A DNA stretch of 64,000 nucleotides from Hyposmocoma kahamanoa. Its lineage: Eukaryota; Arthropoda; Insecta; Lepidoptera; Cosmopterigidae. A model generated the notes under the pieces. That model worked only from the letters and a program-made list of their open reading frames with translations. It had not been told where the DNA came from and made no database searches. The stretch is taken from the NCBI RefSeq assembly GCF_003589595.1, contig NW_020653333.1, positions 509,704 through 573,703 of the forward strand. The letters are read 5' to 3'. The translations under genes were made by a program, and so were the position numbers. Positions 1 through 14,996 of this stretch are shown in pieces (within the stretch, counting starts at the first letter, position 1; each line of letters opens with the position of its first letter).

Positions 1-1672
1 GCTTTTAGAAAGCTGCAATGGCTCGTCTGTGGCGCTGCAGCCGTGCCATTACTCCTTTTCATACAATATTTAGAAGCTGTGTCGCACAGCCGTCTTTTGC
101 AGACTAGATATAGTATGAAAATTAGTGTGGCGTATTATTTATGATTCTATTCACCTACATTTAAATTATTAATATGGGCCAAATTATGTTTACTTCTTGA
201 TTTTGCTTATTATTTACATTTTTCCATGTTGTGTTTTAGTTTTATAAGTATTGTAGTCGATTATTGTAAATATGTGATTTTTTTAAATGAAATTTGAAGT
301 AGTCGTTAAAGTCATTTTCTAAAATTGTTAACAGTGCTTTTGTTCACCTAAATTTAAATTATTAATATGAACGCGCCACTGCAGTGCTTCTACAAGCGTC
401 AAATTTGAAAGCTCTTTTAGGGTGAAATACGAAATATATCACTGACAACGACTAGCCTAAAGGGAAATGAGATATTCCAAAAAAACAGAACTAATTTAAT
501 TTTTGACCTAACTATTTGGCAACTGTGTCAATATTTTTTGTTTTTGTTTTTTTTTTCATTTATGTGTACAGCAAGTGCAGTTCCAGTGATTTGAAGTCAT
601 CAATCAAACGCGGAGCCTGCGTCGACAGAACTGAACATAGCGATTATCACGACGGGCCGGCTTTTTTGCGCACTAGACACTCGTGGAGAACGCTATTTTG
701 ATAAAACATACGCATATATATTGACTGTTTTCCCCTTTGATGTTTATTGACCAAAAAGTACCTTTTTTCAATTCAGCTGACTATATTACACCCTATTCCT
801 ATGGACAATAAGTTCAATTTCAGAATTTAGCACAATCAATATTCAAGCTAAACGGTGCTTGATCATAATTGAAATCTGCAAGAATAATTACCGTTCTTTT
901 AAGAACTTAATACAGTTTTCATTCTTAAGCGAACAGTGCAATCGAAATGTTATCAATTTTCAACCACTTTCGGGGACACAAAATTATACAATTGTTTAAC
1001 CCACTATAGCGTTCTCAAACATTGTCTAGTGCATTCTATAAAGGTATTGATTGATGACGGAAAATTGCTGGAAGGCTGCGTTCCTGCCTTCGCCCTCGTG
1101 GTGCCTCCTATGCTCTGTTCTGACGACGTAGGCTCAAAATAGGCAGGCCAGAGTTTCATATGACACTCTTACTTCTCTCTCACTTCTTACGAAAGTGACA
1201 GAGAGGTTAGGTTTCTATGAGATCCTAGCCAACCTTATTCGATTCACATAAGATATCAAATTGAAATACGTTGTGCTTTGAGTGATATAATTGCGGATGG
1301 AGGCATCACGGGCGGTAAGTAAGTTTCTTTATTTACATAGGTCTTAAAACTAGAAATTATAACAACTTGTCTTCAGATACTGGGTGTAAAATTTTGGCTA
1401 CACTATTGCATTACGTTAGTCCTGTAATGATCGTTGCTAGCTTATGTATGTAAAACAAATAAATATTATTTAGGTTTAAAGTTGAGTCAAGCATTACGAT
1501 CTATAGATAATTAATTTACATACTGTACAACCATATAGATATGTGTATATGTTCATTTGTATGTTGTTAAAGTTTATTTATTCAAATACTAATTTCCAAT
1601 TTCTTTTTTTTTAATAGTTTGCATTTTTTTCTTGCAACGCCTATCTCACGTATGTCATCTTTTGCCCAACAG
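1..1672. other. Upstream d4 intron, no coding exon found
   Basis: No DPF motif is readable here, and no exon ending with the first finger cysteine and a one-base carry was found. The stretch holds a MITE end (361-425) and a 27-base direct repeat (150-176 and 343-369). A short ATG-containing segment before GTAAGTAAG at 1316 does not fit the d4 frame. Confidence 0.5.
361..425. mobile_element. MITE end, same family as 14799-14950
   Basis: GAACGCGCCACTGCAGTGCTTCTACAAGCGT and the following CAAATTTGAAAGC resemble the right end of the element at 14880-14950 (AACGCGCCACTGCAGCACTT, TAATTTGAAGGCG). The left end may be the first 50 bases of the window. Confidence 0.5.
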
Positions 1673-1888
1673 TATGCGGTGCAAAATACAAAACTCGCGC
1701 CGGTCTAGTGTATCACTTCACACACACACACAAGGACCCGCCGGCGGGCGCGCCCGCTGCCGGCAGCGACGGAGACTCGCGCGACGCCACGCGCACCCCT
1801 CCCGCGCCGCAGCCGCCTGTCGCGCCTGCCACTGAGTACCAAGACAGTTACGTGACTTTTCTGAATAACCCGCAAGGCCCCGGCATGT
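1673..1888 (+). CDS. d4: d4 exon: C2H2 finger second half and start of linker
   Basis: The acceptor is CCCAACAG before 1673, and the first two bases complete a split valine codon. The exon reads [20 protein letters not shown], holding the second Cys and both His of the DPF Kruppel-like finger. A Pro/Ala/Gly-rich stretch and a [16 protein letters not shown] segment follow. The donor GTAAGT starts at 1889 and leaves one base of a codon. The (CA)n run at 1718-1732 encodes the Thr-His repeat of the finger. Confidence 0.9.
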
Positions 1889-4800
1889 GTAAGTAACTAG
1901 TAGCCGAGAATACACTCGTTACTTGCACTAAAGCGTACCAGTGCCTCGCAGTAACAAAAGTGTGAGTAACCTATTGCTTGGCTGGCCAGCTTTGAAGAAT
2001 CTTCATTTCCTTATTCTCGATAACGACGCTGGGGTCTCGAGTCAGCAGTAGTTAGTAAAGCTTCGTCCAATTGAAATAGACAGCTAAAAACGAGAATTTG
2101 CCGCGGGCGGTGGCAGTGAAGTTCTACCACACAGTTCTCCATTTCATTCATGTTCACTTTCTGTATTGGAACGCATGGTAACAAAATTACATGTTGCCAG
2201 TTGTTCCTTGGTCCGTTTGAATATCATACTTAACGGTGTTATTTTCACTCACAGTAGGCGTGCCAACGCCAGTCCAGCGTCGGCCATCCCCACCCCCGCG
2301 CCCAGCGTCAGCTGACACGTCCTCGTCGGATTCCGCACTTGTGCCACTGGTACCGCCCGGCACTGCCGCGGCTGCAGCAGCTGCAGCGGCCGCGGCTGCG
2401 CCACCACCCGTCCCGGTCATGCCGGAGATTAAAGAGGGAGAGATTAAGGTACAGTACATTATTGCAGAGGCCGGGAAATAATGGATTGCTGGACGAGTAT
2501 GTGTCGTATTAATACGAGTCAAGCAATCCTCGCTCCCGCCGCGGCTTATATAGTGATTTTCTCAAACAATGTGAGGAAATAATAGAAGACTTTGACAGAG
2601 TAGAAGTTGTATAATAGAAAAAGTAAAAAAATATTAATTAAAAGTAATATTAGACATAGTATTTGCAGGCATTTTCGTTATCGCTCTTCTCACTAGAATT
2701 TATTTTCGAGACGAACGTACATAAAAGGCCAAAAAAACAAAAAATAATACCAAAGCACTTAAATTTATTTTACCGCCTTTTTAAAAAGAAAATTACGATG
2801 CTATTACGAATATTTGGCAGTTGGCTGTAGGAGTTATTCTTTTGCCTGTTTACATAGTTAAATGATACAAATAATTTAATACAACATAATTTATTAATAA
2901 CTTCTATTATCACAACAGCGTTTACCACTTGTCTAAATATATAAGATTTCTCAGTTCAGGAAGCCTTAAAGTGCTTCACGTTTGTGTGGTTCGTGTCACG
3001 TATGCTCTGACCGCAACGATCAAAGTATTACAATCCGCAGATAGAATTGGCCGAACGCTTTAATGCGTGACGGCTTTCTGTCTGCAAGATCCTCGAGGCA
3101 TTTACTTCCAGAGCCCATATAGGAATCAAATTGAAATGTGTGACCGCGACCCATCGTGATTCACAGTACTAAGTTGTTCCCAGTTACCATTCTTCCGACA
3201 TATTCTCATAAATTAAAATTAAAAAAACCCCCGGTACAAAACCGTGTACTCTAAAAACTCGATAAAATGCCGTCTATAAGCTAACAACTCGTCCGAGATC
3301 AGTTTAATGAGCCCCCGAAACATGACATTTCTATTGTAAGTAGTTGAGGAGTTTGGTAATCAGCAGACTGTTCTGGGTGCAACACCAGATCAAAGTTACC
3401 ATATTATTATAATGTTATCGGATTTCCATAGTTATAACAAATTTCAGGTTAATGGGACAAGTGAAAGTAATATTCTTTTTATAACTTAGATCCCGACACT
3501 GAATGAGAAAAGAGCTGATGATTTTTAAACAACTGAAGAGATGGTTATCAAACATAGCGCGTTCTAAAAATGTGTGCGTTTGGAAGTTAAGATGCTAAAG
3601 GCAGACATACAGAAACAAAGGTTTCAGACTTATAACTCCCCATGTTTTGCGTCGGGGCTTAAAAACGGTAACATCTTGATATATTGTGTCCAAAATAAAG
3701 CAATAAAACCACTGGTGGGCCATCGCATTCATAGTACGATGTTATTCCCTGTGAATATGTGTATATATATGTATGTATGTATGTATGAATATATATGATG
3801 CTGCTTTTTAAAGGACTTCAAAGAAGATGGAGGTTCTCAATTCGACTGTATCTTTTTTGTATGTATTTTACACGATGACACAGCACTTGTGAACCGATTT
3901 TGATGATTCTTTTTTATTACAAAGACTGAGGTACCCACCTCAGTATTGGTCCCACTTAAATTTGGAGAAAATATTCCTCCTCTAATGGTGACAAACTAGG
4001 GGATGAATCCGGTTTCTTGCACTTTCCGGTAACCGATTTCAATAAAACTTGGCAAATATATGTAATTCCACGAACTTTTGAGGTCGGCTTTTTAGTACTC
4101 TGTGCTGAGATTATTTAATGAAAACTTGTTAGGTGTGGCGTGTCCCTTAAGCTGGGTTCTAGCGAGGTGAAACCGTAACCGTTCCATGTTATGTTATCAA
4201 AAATTGTATCGGTTCGCAGTGAGCCGACGATAACCAGGTACTCATTATATCCAGTGGAGACTGCGTCAAACAGTCTTACACACTAAAACCTCGTTACTGT
4301 ATCTGTCACGTTACAGCTCGCTAATGAGTATGCGGCTTTAGACTACCTATAATAATAATAATAATAACGCACTCACTCATAGCTCCGCTCAAGGAAACCC
4401 TGTATCGCAGGTGCCGTGTACACACACGTAGATAGACAAGCACAAATTAGATAGATAGATAGATAGGTAAAGCATTTATTCAACACATTACAACACAGCA
4501 TTACATATGACAAGAAAAGGAAAAGTTACAACAAGTAATATACTGAAAAGGTTTCGGCTAAGCACAATGCTGCCAACTTTATAAGTTTGCAGCGCAGATA
4601 TTCTGCCGAAACCTAATTGGTTGCGCAAGCAAGCAGCGCGCGGCAACGTACAGTTATATCCAAACTCACGAGATAAATAATAGTAGGCCATACAAATATT
4701 TCTCCCAGTCCAGGAATCGAACCTGGGACCTCTTCGTGGCAGTCCAGCATGATAACCGTTCGGTCACGGTGGAATACTTACCATATACATACGTGCATAA

Positions 4801-7800
4801 GTACATTACCTCTTTTTCCAGGCGTCACCATCACCCTACTGTGACTTCTGTCTCGGCGATGACCGCGAAAACAAAAAAACAGGCGTACCAGAAGAGCTCG
4901 TCAGCTGTTCCGACTGTGGAAGATCAGGTAAGCGCCGAGGTCGACGACCTCGCAACGGCATAAAACTATGCTACCACGTCGAGAACCGCGTCTGCGAACG
5001 CCATAGACATTTACGAGAGAACATCAAACTAAACGGCGTAGTTGAAATTCTCCACTCAGTGTCGTACCCTGCAGATGATTTTGATACTTTCGCGACGCAA
5101 ACCAAATTGCTTAATGATGAGTATGGAGAATATTTATCGCCGCCCTCATCTCGGCAGAGCCCGGCTTATGACCAAACTTAAATTAGCTTCGTGATTGGAA
5201 AGGGGTGTTTTTTGTTATTAAAGTTTCGTTAATTATACGAGGCAGTTTTCTATGTTGCGTTCCCAAGTGTGTAACAAAAAACTTCTGTCGTACTACTGAA
5301 CTCATAACTAATCATTTAAAGCTAAGAATAATTTAAATTCGCAAAAAAAAAAAAATGAAAAAATGCCAACCAAATTGCTTTTGCATAATTTTTAAAGTGC
5401 AGGCTTCGTTAAGTTTTATTGAAACAGGTTATTAATAAGAAAGTCTTTAATCGGGTAGAACTTCACTTCGTATTCTTCTAACTTTATGTATAAAGTGTTG
5501 GGGAAAACTAATAGTTAGTTAAGTACAGTTGCAATGTTCTGATGACAACACGTACATTACACATGTTTAAAAAGAAATCGTCCTATAATTCAAATATCCC
5601 GTTCATGGACAGTTACGGCGTTTACCGTAAAATTTAAGAATCTATACTACCTCAAATGGCTTTGGTTGATTCCGCAAAACAGTGAAAATGTTGAACCAAT
5701 CACTTTGAAAAAAATATATAGTTTCACGAACTTACCTCGAAATTTTACAAGAAAACCGCTGTATTCAATAGGTATTTTACATAATTATACCAATGATTGT
5801 TTATATCCACTGAACTAAATAAAACACGTATACTATACGATATACATTTTTCAAATTGCTTATATTCGTTTGTCAAATAATAATTCTGAAATAAAGCCAT
5901 TGTCCCTGCCGCACGACCTAAGCAAAATGAACCTTATTAGTACGGAAAAAAATTTAATTCGAGTTGAGGTAGTAACGACTTTTAAGGTTAAATTTTGATT
6001 GATTTTATTTTCATATAAGCGAGAAAAATCGAAACTATTACTACATACCTACTTTAACAACGTAACCATCAACTTGCCTAAGAGTCTGAATGTTTCGGAA
6101 ACTAGGACTTTAGGACACAGTAATATGGAATGCTTTAATGAGTAAATTATCATTAGACTAGTTTCCTGATAAAATATTGGAGAAAAAAAAACAACTTTCA
6201 AGGCTTTCTACACAACCTCCCCACAGACATAAGATAATAATAATCTACAAATACATCCTTACTTCATCGTTACTTCAATAATAAAAAAACTTAATTCTCC
6301 TTTCCATTGTATCTCAAATATATCTGAAAGTCGATGAGTTTCTGATAATTACATTAACCATTTAGTTTCGCTAGTGATTGCAGATTTGTGAAATGATGTT
6401 ATTTACCTAAAGAGTTTATTCCAAACAGCGGCCAATGTAAATTATCTGTCTATAAAAACATAAAAGATTAAATATTGCATGCAATATTCAAAGTTCTCAC
6501 TTTTCGGAGTTAGTTTGAAAATAATTTACTTTGAAATATTAGTACAACACGTTAAAAGTTTTTTGTACACTGTTCTTATCACCACGTATAACATATTGTC
6601 CGCTCTACAAAAAACTTTCAGAAATATTTTTCCACACGTTCTATTATATATTTGGTCACAAAAAAAGCTAGGCATCATCACAAGAATGTTTTGTTTTGTT
6701 TTTTTTTATTTCACCAAAGAGGTAGAAGTTTTATTTTGCTGGTTGAAATGACATGAGTTTAAGGTTCGCTACATTCCATGTTTATATTCTATAGTCGGTT
6801 AACGTTACTTTGCTTCTAAATATATTTGTTGATATTTAAATGTTTATGTTAAGAAATACGGAGCAATTACTTTTTAAGTTTATTTTAAATCATTTGTTAT
6901 TAATTGAAGAACAATATAAACAAGCCACTGTATCAATTCCTATGTGCCAAATTAATCTTTATTTTCAGTGTTATGTCTTTCTCTACTAGTAGGGTTAGAT
7001 CCCTCACATTAATCTACGTATGACCTACTCAATACAAACGAACATGAATGAAATGTGTACATCATCAATACCATTATATACAGGATGTCCCACGTCTATG
7101 CGAAACGGTTGTATAATTGAGCGGTGTTCCTTTTAGAGAGTTCTTATAATTAGTCTGTTCATTGTCCACTTTATTTGCATTTTGGACATCTAATTAATGA
7201 TATAGTATAAATCATAAGATTCGTACTATATAAACTTACCACAATAAAAGTAATGTGACAGTTTGTAATTCATTCATTCTACATACTATTAAATAAATTC
7301 GTTCAGCGATCTTATTTAGTAGTTGAGTGCTCGGATCAATGTTGTTTTATTTTAAGGGTTACTTTTCCCGAGCGTATAAATGGATATCTATTATCTCTAA
7401 TTGTTCCATATTTCTTACACTCAATAACTATTTCATAGATTTAAATCATACGCTTTTGCTTTTATATTGTAGTTCCAATATGGTATACATTTCACTAAAG
7501 CATTGTGATCTATTGTTGCCATGATTTCCCCCAAAACGTGACAAGTTTTGCCAAATAAAATAATATTTTTGACATGTTATCTGTTGTATGTTTAAGATGT
7601 TTTTAAAATTAGGCTCTTGTGTGCCTTATAGATCATCCCCTTCAATACTCATCGGCGTAAATTTAAATTTTAACGTAATAAAGTTATTACATAGTTCAGA
7701 ATTTCATATTGTAAATTTCGTGTAATTTTCGCCGATCCGTGTTTTAGTGGGATTTGTGGGTTACTGAAATTGTGACTTCGAACGCTGATTTAGATAGAAG

Positions 7801-10800
7801 TTAAGATCGACATGCGCTTATCAGCAACGCACGCGTCCCACGCTTCGTTTGTTTGTGAGCCGTAGTAACTTTATGGATTTGCGATTACAGTTTCCCACAT
7901 TTGTTTGTATAATAGATCTTATTTACTTATTTACCACTAGATGTAGCCGGCACTGCCGCCACGCCAAACTTCCGATAGCTTCTCTAGTCACACGTCACCA
8001 AAATGTCTTTTTTATTTTTATTTTCGCACGCGTTACACACATGTACGCTTCGTTAGGGTTGATTCCCATTAGAGGCAATACTATTTTGCTTTTTGTAGAA
8101 AGCATTAAAAACATAACCTTGTGAAACCACTGAAAACAAAATTAAGTTCAATTTGATAAGTAAATGTTTTCTAAAATCTTTAGTGTATATCTTTCACGTA
8201 AGTTGTTGTAAAAACACCACTTTTTACTTTTTAACTTAAATATGAAATCCGTTTTTATGCATAATATAGGTTTCATATTTAAAAGTAAGAAAATCACTTA
8301 ATGTGTGAAATTACTTTCAAACATGGAACCCATAACATACAAAAGAAAATATATATTTAAGTTAAAAAGCAAAAAGTGCTATTTTGACTTACAACAACTT
8401 ACGTGTGAGGTATCGATCTTTAGTCATTCAATCAATTTTAAGGACCAAGTGTACTAAGACATATATTTTTATTAATTAGTAAATGATGAGGTCCCTTTGC
8501 ATTTTTCGATGCCAAAACAACGACGTCTCCACCGCGTGAATTTGCAGTGTACGATGCTGTCACTTAGGTCGAACTGTCGAACAACGCGTCGTAAATGCCC
8601 TGGTAGAGCGTCCATTGTGTGTGATACTTTGCCACAGAGCCACTGGCGTCATTGTCGCGATGCTTGAAAAACGTTTCAAGCACTTAGGACATTTAATAAT
8701 ATATTTGATGAATTTCATCAAATTAGAATTAATATCGTCAGCATTTTAAAGTGCCTATTTAGTTTTTAACACCGACGAATTGATATATAGTAAATAAATA
8801 CATTTATTGATATTTGAATAACTTTTATATTAAAAGTGAGAAGTAGTCAGAAGCAATATTAACAAATTAGAGCTTTTATGTAGTGCCTTTATACAAGTTT
8901 TGAAAAGCATGTTTGGTAATTTTTTATTGTTATACGAGAACGGTGCGAATTTTGGGGCATTAAAAAAGTACATACTATATTGAAATTACAAGTTTCACAA
9001 CAATTTTTAAATTCGTTAAAAATTTTTAACACGCGTGCTGACCTATAGGTTTGAACCCTAGCAGACTGTTGTTATTTTTTAAAATATTTAAATTCGGACC
9101 GTTCTCAATTTTGAAGTAGTCAAGAAATTCTCAAAGTCCAAAGATATCCAAAATTATGAAAAAAACGTTCCGAAAGATTAACTTGTTATTAATTAAATTA
9201 AATACATCATTCCTGTAGAGTAATTCGTTTTGTTTTAAAATTAATTAAAAGTTTTATTATAGTTTTAATTTTAAGTTTTTACCTGTAGACAATTTTCCTA
9301 TACTTTTTTATTATTATAAATTATTAGAATAAACATAAACTATAATTTTAATTCACATTTTTATATTATAAAAAATATTTACGGAATATCTATTTACTTA
9401 AGTGTATACATAAGTCATAGCTAATGCAATATATCTATAGTATATGAGTAAATATGTTCATATTTTATTAAAGAATGGGTTTGCTACTTATTGTAATGGA
9501 TGATTCTTTTTTTAAATATTGGTGCCTTATGGTGTGCAATTTTTTTTTTGTGAATGATCAATTTTACTTGTCGAAAATGTGTAGTTTTATTTTGAATAAA
9601 ATGTAAACAAAAAATTTTAAACTGCGTGTGCACATTATGTCATTAATTCATTATCATTACTGGAGCCCGTATTAATAAATCTTTCTCAAGTCAACTTTAT
9701 TAACAAATACCACTTTAGCATGATTATATAGCATTTAAGCTAAGATTCAAATTCAAGTGCTCGGTCGTGACCATGACTAGTGACCACTAGAGCTAATATC
9801 ATCCAATAAGCCGACGATTATTGTCGAATGACATGTTTATTATTTATGCAGAAGCTGTTTATTAATAAAGGCGAAGTAAAAATTTTTTTCACAAGGCCTT
9901 AATGGATAAAATTTTTCAGTCATTACTTGCTTCACAAATCAAGCATGGTCCTAATAGCAATCAATATCAATATTCTCATGGTTTTTCGTGTGCTACAGTT
10001 TTTTTTAATGCGTTTAACCATAAAATGTGAAATAAAAACTTGTTAGATGTGAAAGTAAAGAAAAAGAAATAAAATTAATTGTGAGTGAATTTATTTTTTT
10101 CAATTGGAAAATCATTTACTTTTTTGACCAAATTCTAAAAAAATTATAACTTTTCAGTAGTCAATACATTGACATTCCAGATTTATCTGTTGTAAACATT
10201 ATCTTTTTTACTCGGCTTGATTATTATTTATATTTATTGTTTAAAAAGATTTTTTTTTGTTTACATTTTATATCGGCAAAAAATAATGATACAAAACATT
10301 TTATTAACATTGAAACACTCGCTATTATACAGTTGGATTTTAAACAATTTTAGTCATGAAGTGTATGAACGTTTCAAGATAAAATCACTTCAAAGTGTAA
10401 TCGTGCCAAAATTAAACATTGTTATTTTGTTAAGGTTACCATTGGTATACATTTTATGGTGTTTTTTTTACCGTTACGTCGATTCCCAATACATTGGGCT
10501 GATTTTACTGTCTTTTTTGTGCCGCTTTAATTCCCGTAACGTTAAATCAGGGGTAATGGCGTCCGCTTCATGTATCGACGATTTGTTTCGATATAGTCTG
10601 GCTGGATCAACAAATGAAGGCAGCGACCAAATTGAAAGCCGCTTGCACGCTTGTATTGGATCTGAACCAGTGTATCATGAGACAACCAGCGCGCTAGTTC
10701 CACTTACAATCACCCTAATGAGCCTTTTTTTTAAATAGTAATAATTATTTATTTGTTTGTCATACTCTAAGTAGCTAGAATTTAATAGAACTGTTGTATC

Positions 10801-13800
10801 TTCGAAAACTAGTCTTAACGTAATAAAAAAAACTGATGACTCTAAAGGCAAGTTCTATGAATGAGTCATCGAGTATATAACCAGAAATAAAGACGAAATA
10901 AGGTCCACCCATCCCTGACAAATCATCAGGCAAATGGGCCTTACATCACTTTTAAATATTCAACTCTCGTTTGCACTGAAATCACAAATTAGAAAGTTGA
11001 AATAGTACAGCGCCAACAACTGATCTGTACGTCTCTGAATATTCCAAAAATATTCTGTATTTATTGTAATAAAGATAATATCTCTAACTATTAGGGGCTG
11101 TTCCATTCGGTAGTGTGGGAAAAACGGCAAAACATCTAATTACAAAATAAACGGAATCACATTTCATCGGTAATTAAATATATAGTTTTTAAAGTTTCAT
11201 CCATTATAGCAAAGCTCAAGCTAAACTGGACATTTCATCTCTAAACTGGTTTTATACTGGATGGAATGAGTTAAGAAAAACTTTCATAGATTTCTCACAG
11301 ATGGCGCTACGGCATAAAGTCGTTAAAACCAAAAACAAAGATCTGCTTGTAGCACGTGGAGAAATTCGTAAGGTCTGCTGGTTCGTTCCGTAGCCCAGTT
11401 GGGAGAGCGTTAGCCACGGTTTGGCGAGGTCGCGGGTTCAAGTCCAGCCGGATCTTAGGAATTCTTCTTTGTATTAACAATTAAGTTCTATGAAGTTAAA
11501 GGGAAGCATCAAAATATGTTCATAATGAGATAAAAACGCTACTCGAATTCGTGCCACAAATAATCATTTCGAAGTAACGGGAACTAAAGCGATACAAGCC
11601 ACACGGTGCGGCGTATTGAGACTCTACGTTAACGGAATAAGTTTGTTTTGTTATGGCAGTCTTATAAACATAGGCGTATACAAAGATTAAAATAGCTTTT
11701 TTTTATATAGTCGTGTGCAGTATGAAGCTTCCTTTAAATTAGGGACCGTATACGCCCCTGTTGAATATATTCAATTTCAAAGTAGGGAAGTGCATAGCGT
11801 GCCCAAAGAATAAACTTTCTCTTAGTATAAGGTCGCTGCGATGTTTCAAAAATGTTCATTTTCAATTATTTTTTTGTATAAAAAGGTGGATTTTTGTTTT
11901 AATTCATTAAATTGTAATTTCCACAGTCAATCGGCTTTTTATTATTTTTTTATCGCAATTCTGTGCTGAAGAATAGTGAATGCACTTCCTTACTGTTTGA
12001 ATTTGTTCGTAATAAACAATTGTTGTTCATGTCTCGTTGTTGTATTGTTTTATTTTTTTTTTCACTATTGTTCGGCACATACATTTTCCCCTGTTTTATG
12101 ATATTACTAAACTGGTTAACGTTGTTTTGTATGTTTGAAGACTGACCGACAATTGTGCAAGGTAAGAAAATGTTATGTGCCTTACAATATACATAATATA
12201 TTTTTATTCTGTTTAACACGTTGTCTGCCAATGCACTTTACTGATGGAACATGAATACATAAATATCACCAACCTCTAACATGAAAAGCTAGTCTCAAGT
12301 CCAGAGTGCCAATATTAAAAAAATAAATTTCACACTTTTCGTAACAACTTTTAACTTCAAACATTGTAACGCAAAGAATAGGTTTTGCAAATGCGTTTGA
12401 CATTGCACCCTGAATTTTAGCCTGGCTTGGAATCAGTATAAGCGTACTGTGGTGAGCTAGCAACGCTTTCAAGAGAGCGTACAATCAACACACTCTCAAC
12501 TCTCTATATAAATCGCACTGTCTTTTACACTTCAGATCTTCATTATAACTGGCATAGAATCGAGCTTACAACTCAAGTGTAAAACTGAGGGTTTTGTCGA
12601 TTGTACTACTCATGAATACAAACATATAGAAAACAGTTTTCTCCATTGTTTACAATCGAATTTCACTTTCAATTCATTGTTATAAATTTGAAATTGTTAA
12701 TAATTTTCAGGTAAGTTTTTTGTATTGAATTTTGGTGACAATTTTTATTTAATTACTCGAATATATCATCGTGAAATGTTAAAGAATATTTCAGGTTACC
12801 ACACTCGAATATTAAATAATACCTCATGATAACATTCTGTAAATATTTAAATAAAAAGAAATTATCACCAAAATTGAGTACAAAAATCTTACCTGAAAAT
12901 TACCCACGTACCCTTTTGAGTACATAACACGATATAATTCGATGGTATTACGTTTATGTGCCATTTACCACTAAGCGACTCGCCTCGAGCGACCGCAGTC
13001 GAAGCGGCTACCATTACTTCAGGGGGTCTACTCCCGTTTAACGTCAGACATCCGTCCGGTAACAATTAGTGTCAAATAAGTAATACTCTACCAATTAAAA
13101 GACGCATGATCCGAATGAAGCTTCATACTTGACATTGTCTTTTGGTTTAGTCGAGTATTACTTATTTACCAGTAATTTTTTTTCGGCCGGACAGCCCCAT
13201 ATCTTTCTACATTAGTTTTGATTATAGTAACCCTTCCTACCGACCCTGAGGATATATGAGAAGGGCACCTGTGCGCGCACAGGAACCTTATAAGTTCAGG
13301 TCTGACCCCAGATCAGCGAGTGTACAGGGTTGTCACAGACCTCTGTCACTTGACTTATCCGGTTCTTCGAGAGACTAGTGCCTTGGGTGAGCCGCCCCGG
13401 GTGCACGTACAGTATCCTCCCTATTTCTTCAAAAAGGTACCGGTGTTGAGACGCGCTCACTTCCCGTTGCGCATTGCACAACTAGCGGTTACCACCGCTA
13501 AGCCATCGACTCTGAGTCCATTACCAAAACTCCTCATTGGTGGCGGAACTGTAAGGCACGCTCACTTCCCGACGCCGAAAAACGACGTCTCTCCAGTTCC
13601 CAATAACCTAAGCTGCTGGAGGGACCGGAGGATATCTAGCTTATCCTCTACTATCTCTCCGGGCTAGTGCCGGAGATGCCAGTCGTAGTGTCCTTTTTTT
13701 TTTGACGGGGGGAAATCTTTATGGATACCCCTGAGCTCAGGGAGACTCAGGGGTTATGTGGGGACTCTCCCTCCAGACTGGAGGGCCTACCCCACTAAAA

Positions 13801-14965
13801 CCCCCCCGTGTTTCCCTCTCGCCGGTGAGTCGGTGCCGTGGGATCGGTGAACATTCACCACGACGCCGCCCGGCCGCCCTAGCTTGTGCCAGGGCTCCCG
13901 CGCCAACGGAGGGGCGAGTCGGTTGTCCTCCGACCCGCCCCCCAGACGAGTGAGGCCGTGCAATGCAGGCTCCGCAGTCCCTGTCCAGAGTCCGCTGGCC
14001 TCACTAGGGGATCAGGCGAACAGCGAACTGCGTTCGCCTTCTCCCCGTACGTCTGCGCCGGAGCGGGTGCGCGTCTGCCGCGTCCTCGCGCACCCGATCC
14101 GCGGCCTCCTTTTGCGACATAACCTCTGCGCAAAAGGAGACCACCGCCTCCCAGGACTCCTCGCTATCGAGCATGGCGGCAACCACGCTCGGCAGTGAGA
14201 GGTCCTGCCCTATGGTCCCCGTCAGAGTGCGGCGCTGCTCATCCGACCGGCTGCACACCTTTAAGGTGTGCAGCGCGGTGTCATTTGTGGTGTCATTCGC
14301 AGCGCCGCACTCGTGACACGACGGGGACGGTTCCCTCCTCGCCACCTTATGCAGGTAGTGACCGAAGCAGCCGTGCCCGGTCAGCACCTGCACAAGGTGG
14401 TACGACAGTGGCCCGTGGGACCGGTTTACCCACTCTACGAGGACAGGGCGGATCGCCCCTATGGTACGAGCGCCATAAGGGGATCCGCCTCTTTCCACCG
14501 GTCAGTCGCAGTGTCCCGCGCGTCTCCTCGCTTCAGCCCTCGACTAGACCGCTACTAAGACGCGCTAGCTGCTCACGAGACAGACGCCCTGGCCACACAC
14601 AACCGGGGCCGACAATCATGTCAATGTTTTTCGGACTGACAACGGTAATAGACCCCCAGAGTCGCGGCTACGTTAATGGGTATAGTGTAATGACTTATTT
14701 GAATAAATAAAGTGTCGCGCGCGGCCAGCCGCTTATGGGAAAATGCGTGTTAGTCGATTATCCACATAAATTTGAATTCTTTGTATTCCTGAGTGCAATA
14801 AGGACGCCTTCAAATTAGTCGTATATAGAAGCGCAGTCGCAGCGCCACTGTCGTAACACGCGCGCGACACTTCTGCAGTCACAATTAGTGAAGAAAGAAG
14901 TAACGCGCCACTGCAGCACTTCTTAAGCATCTAATTTGAAGGCGCCCTAAGCTCTTGAACTTTCC

Positions 14966-14996
<31 letters not shown>

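Noticed and set aside
516..701. 61-codon frame after a possible acceptor
   Set aside because: No DPF similarity and no donor in frame.
1293..1315. Short ATG exon before GTAAGTAAG upstream of d4
   Set aside because: Its phase does not fit the 1673 exon, and the required finger cysteine is missing.
13756..14710. Overlapping open frames on both strands
   Set aside because: They are shadows of the GC-rich LINE fragment; only the 14004-14498 minus frame shows LINE motifs.
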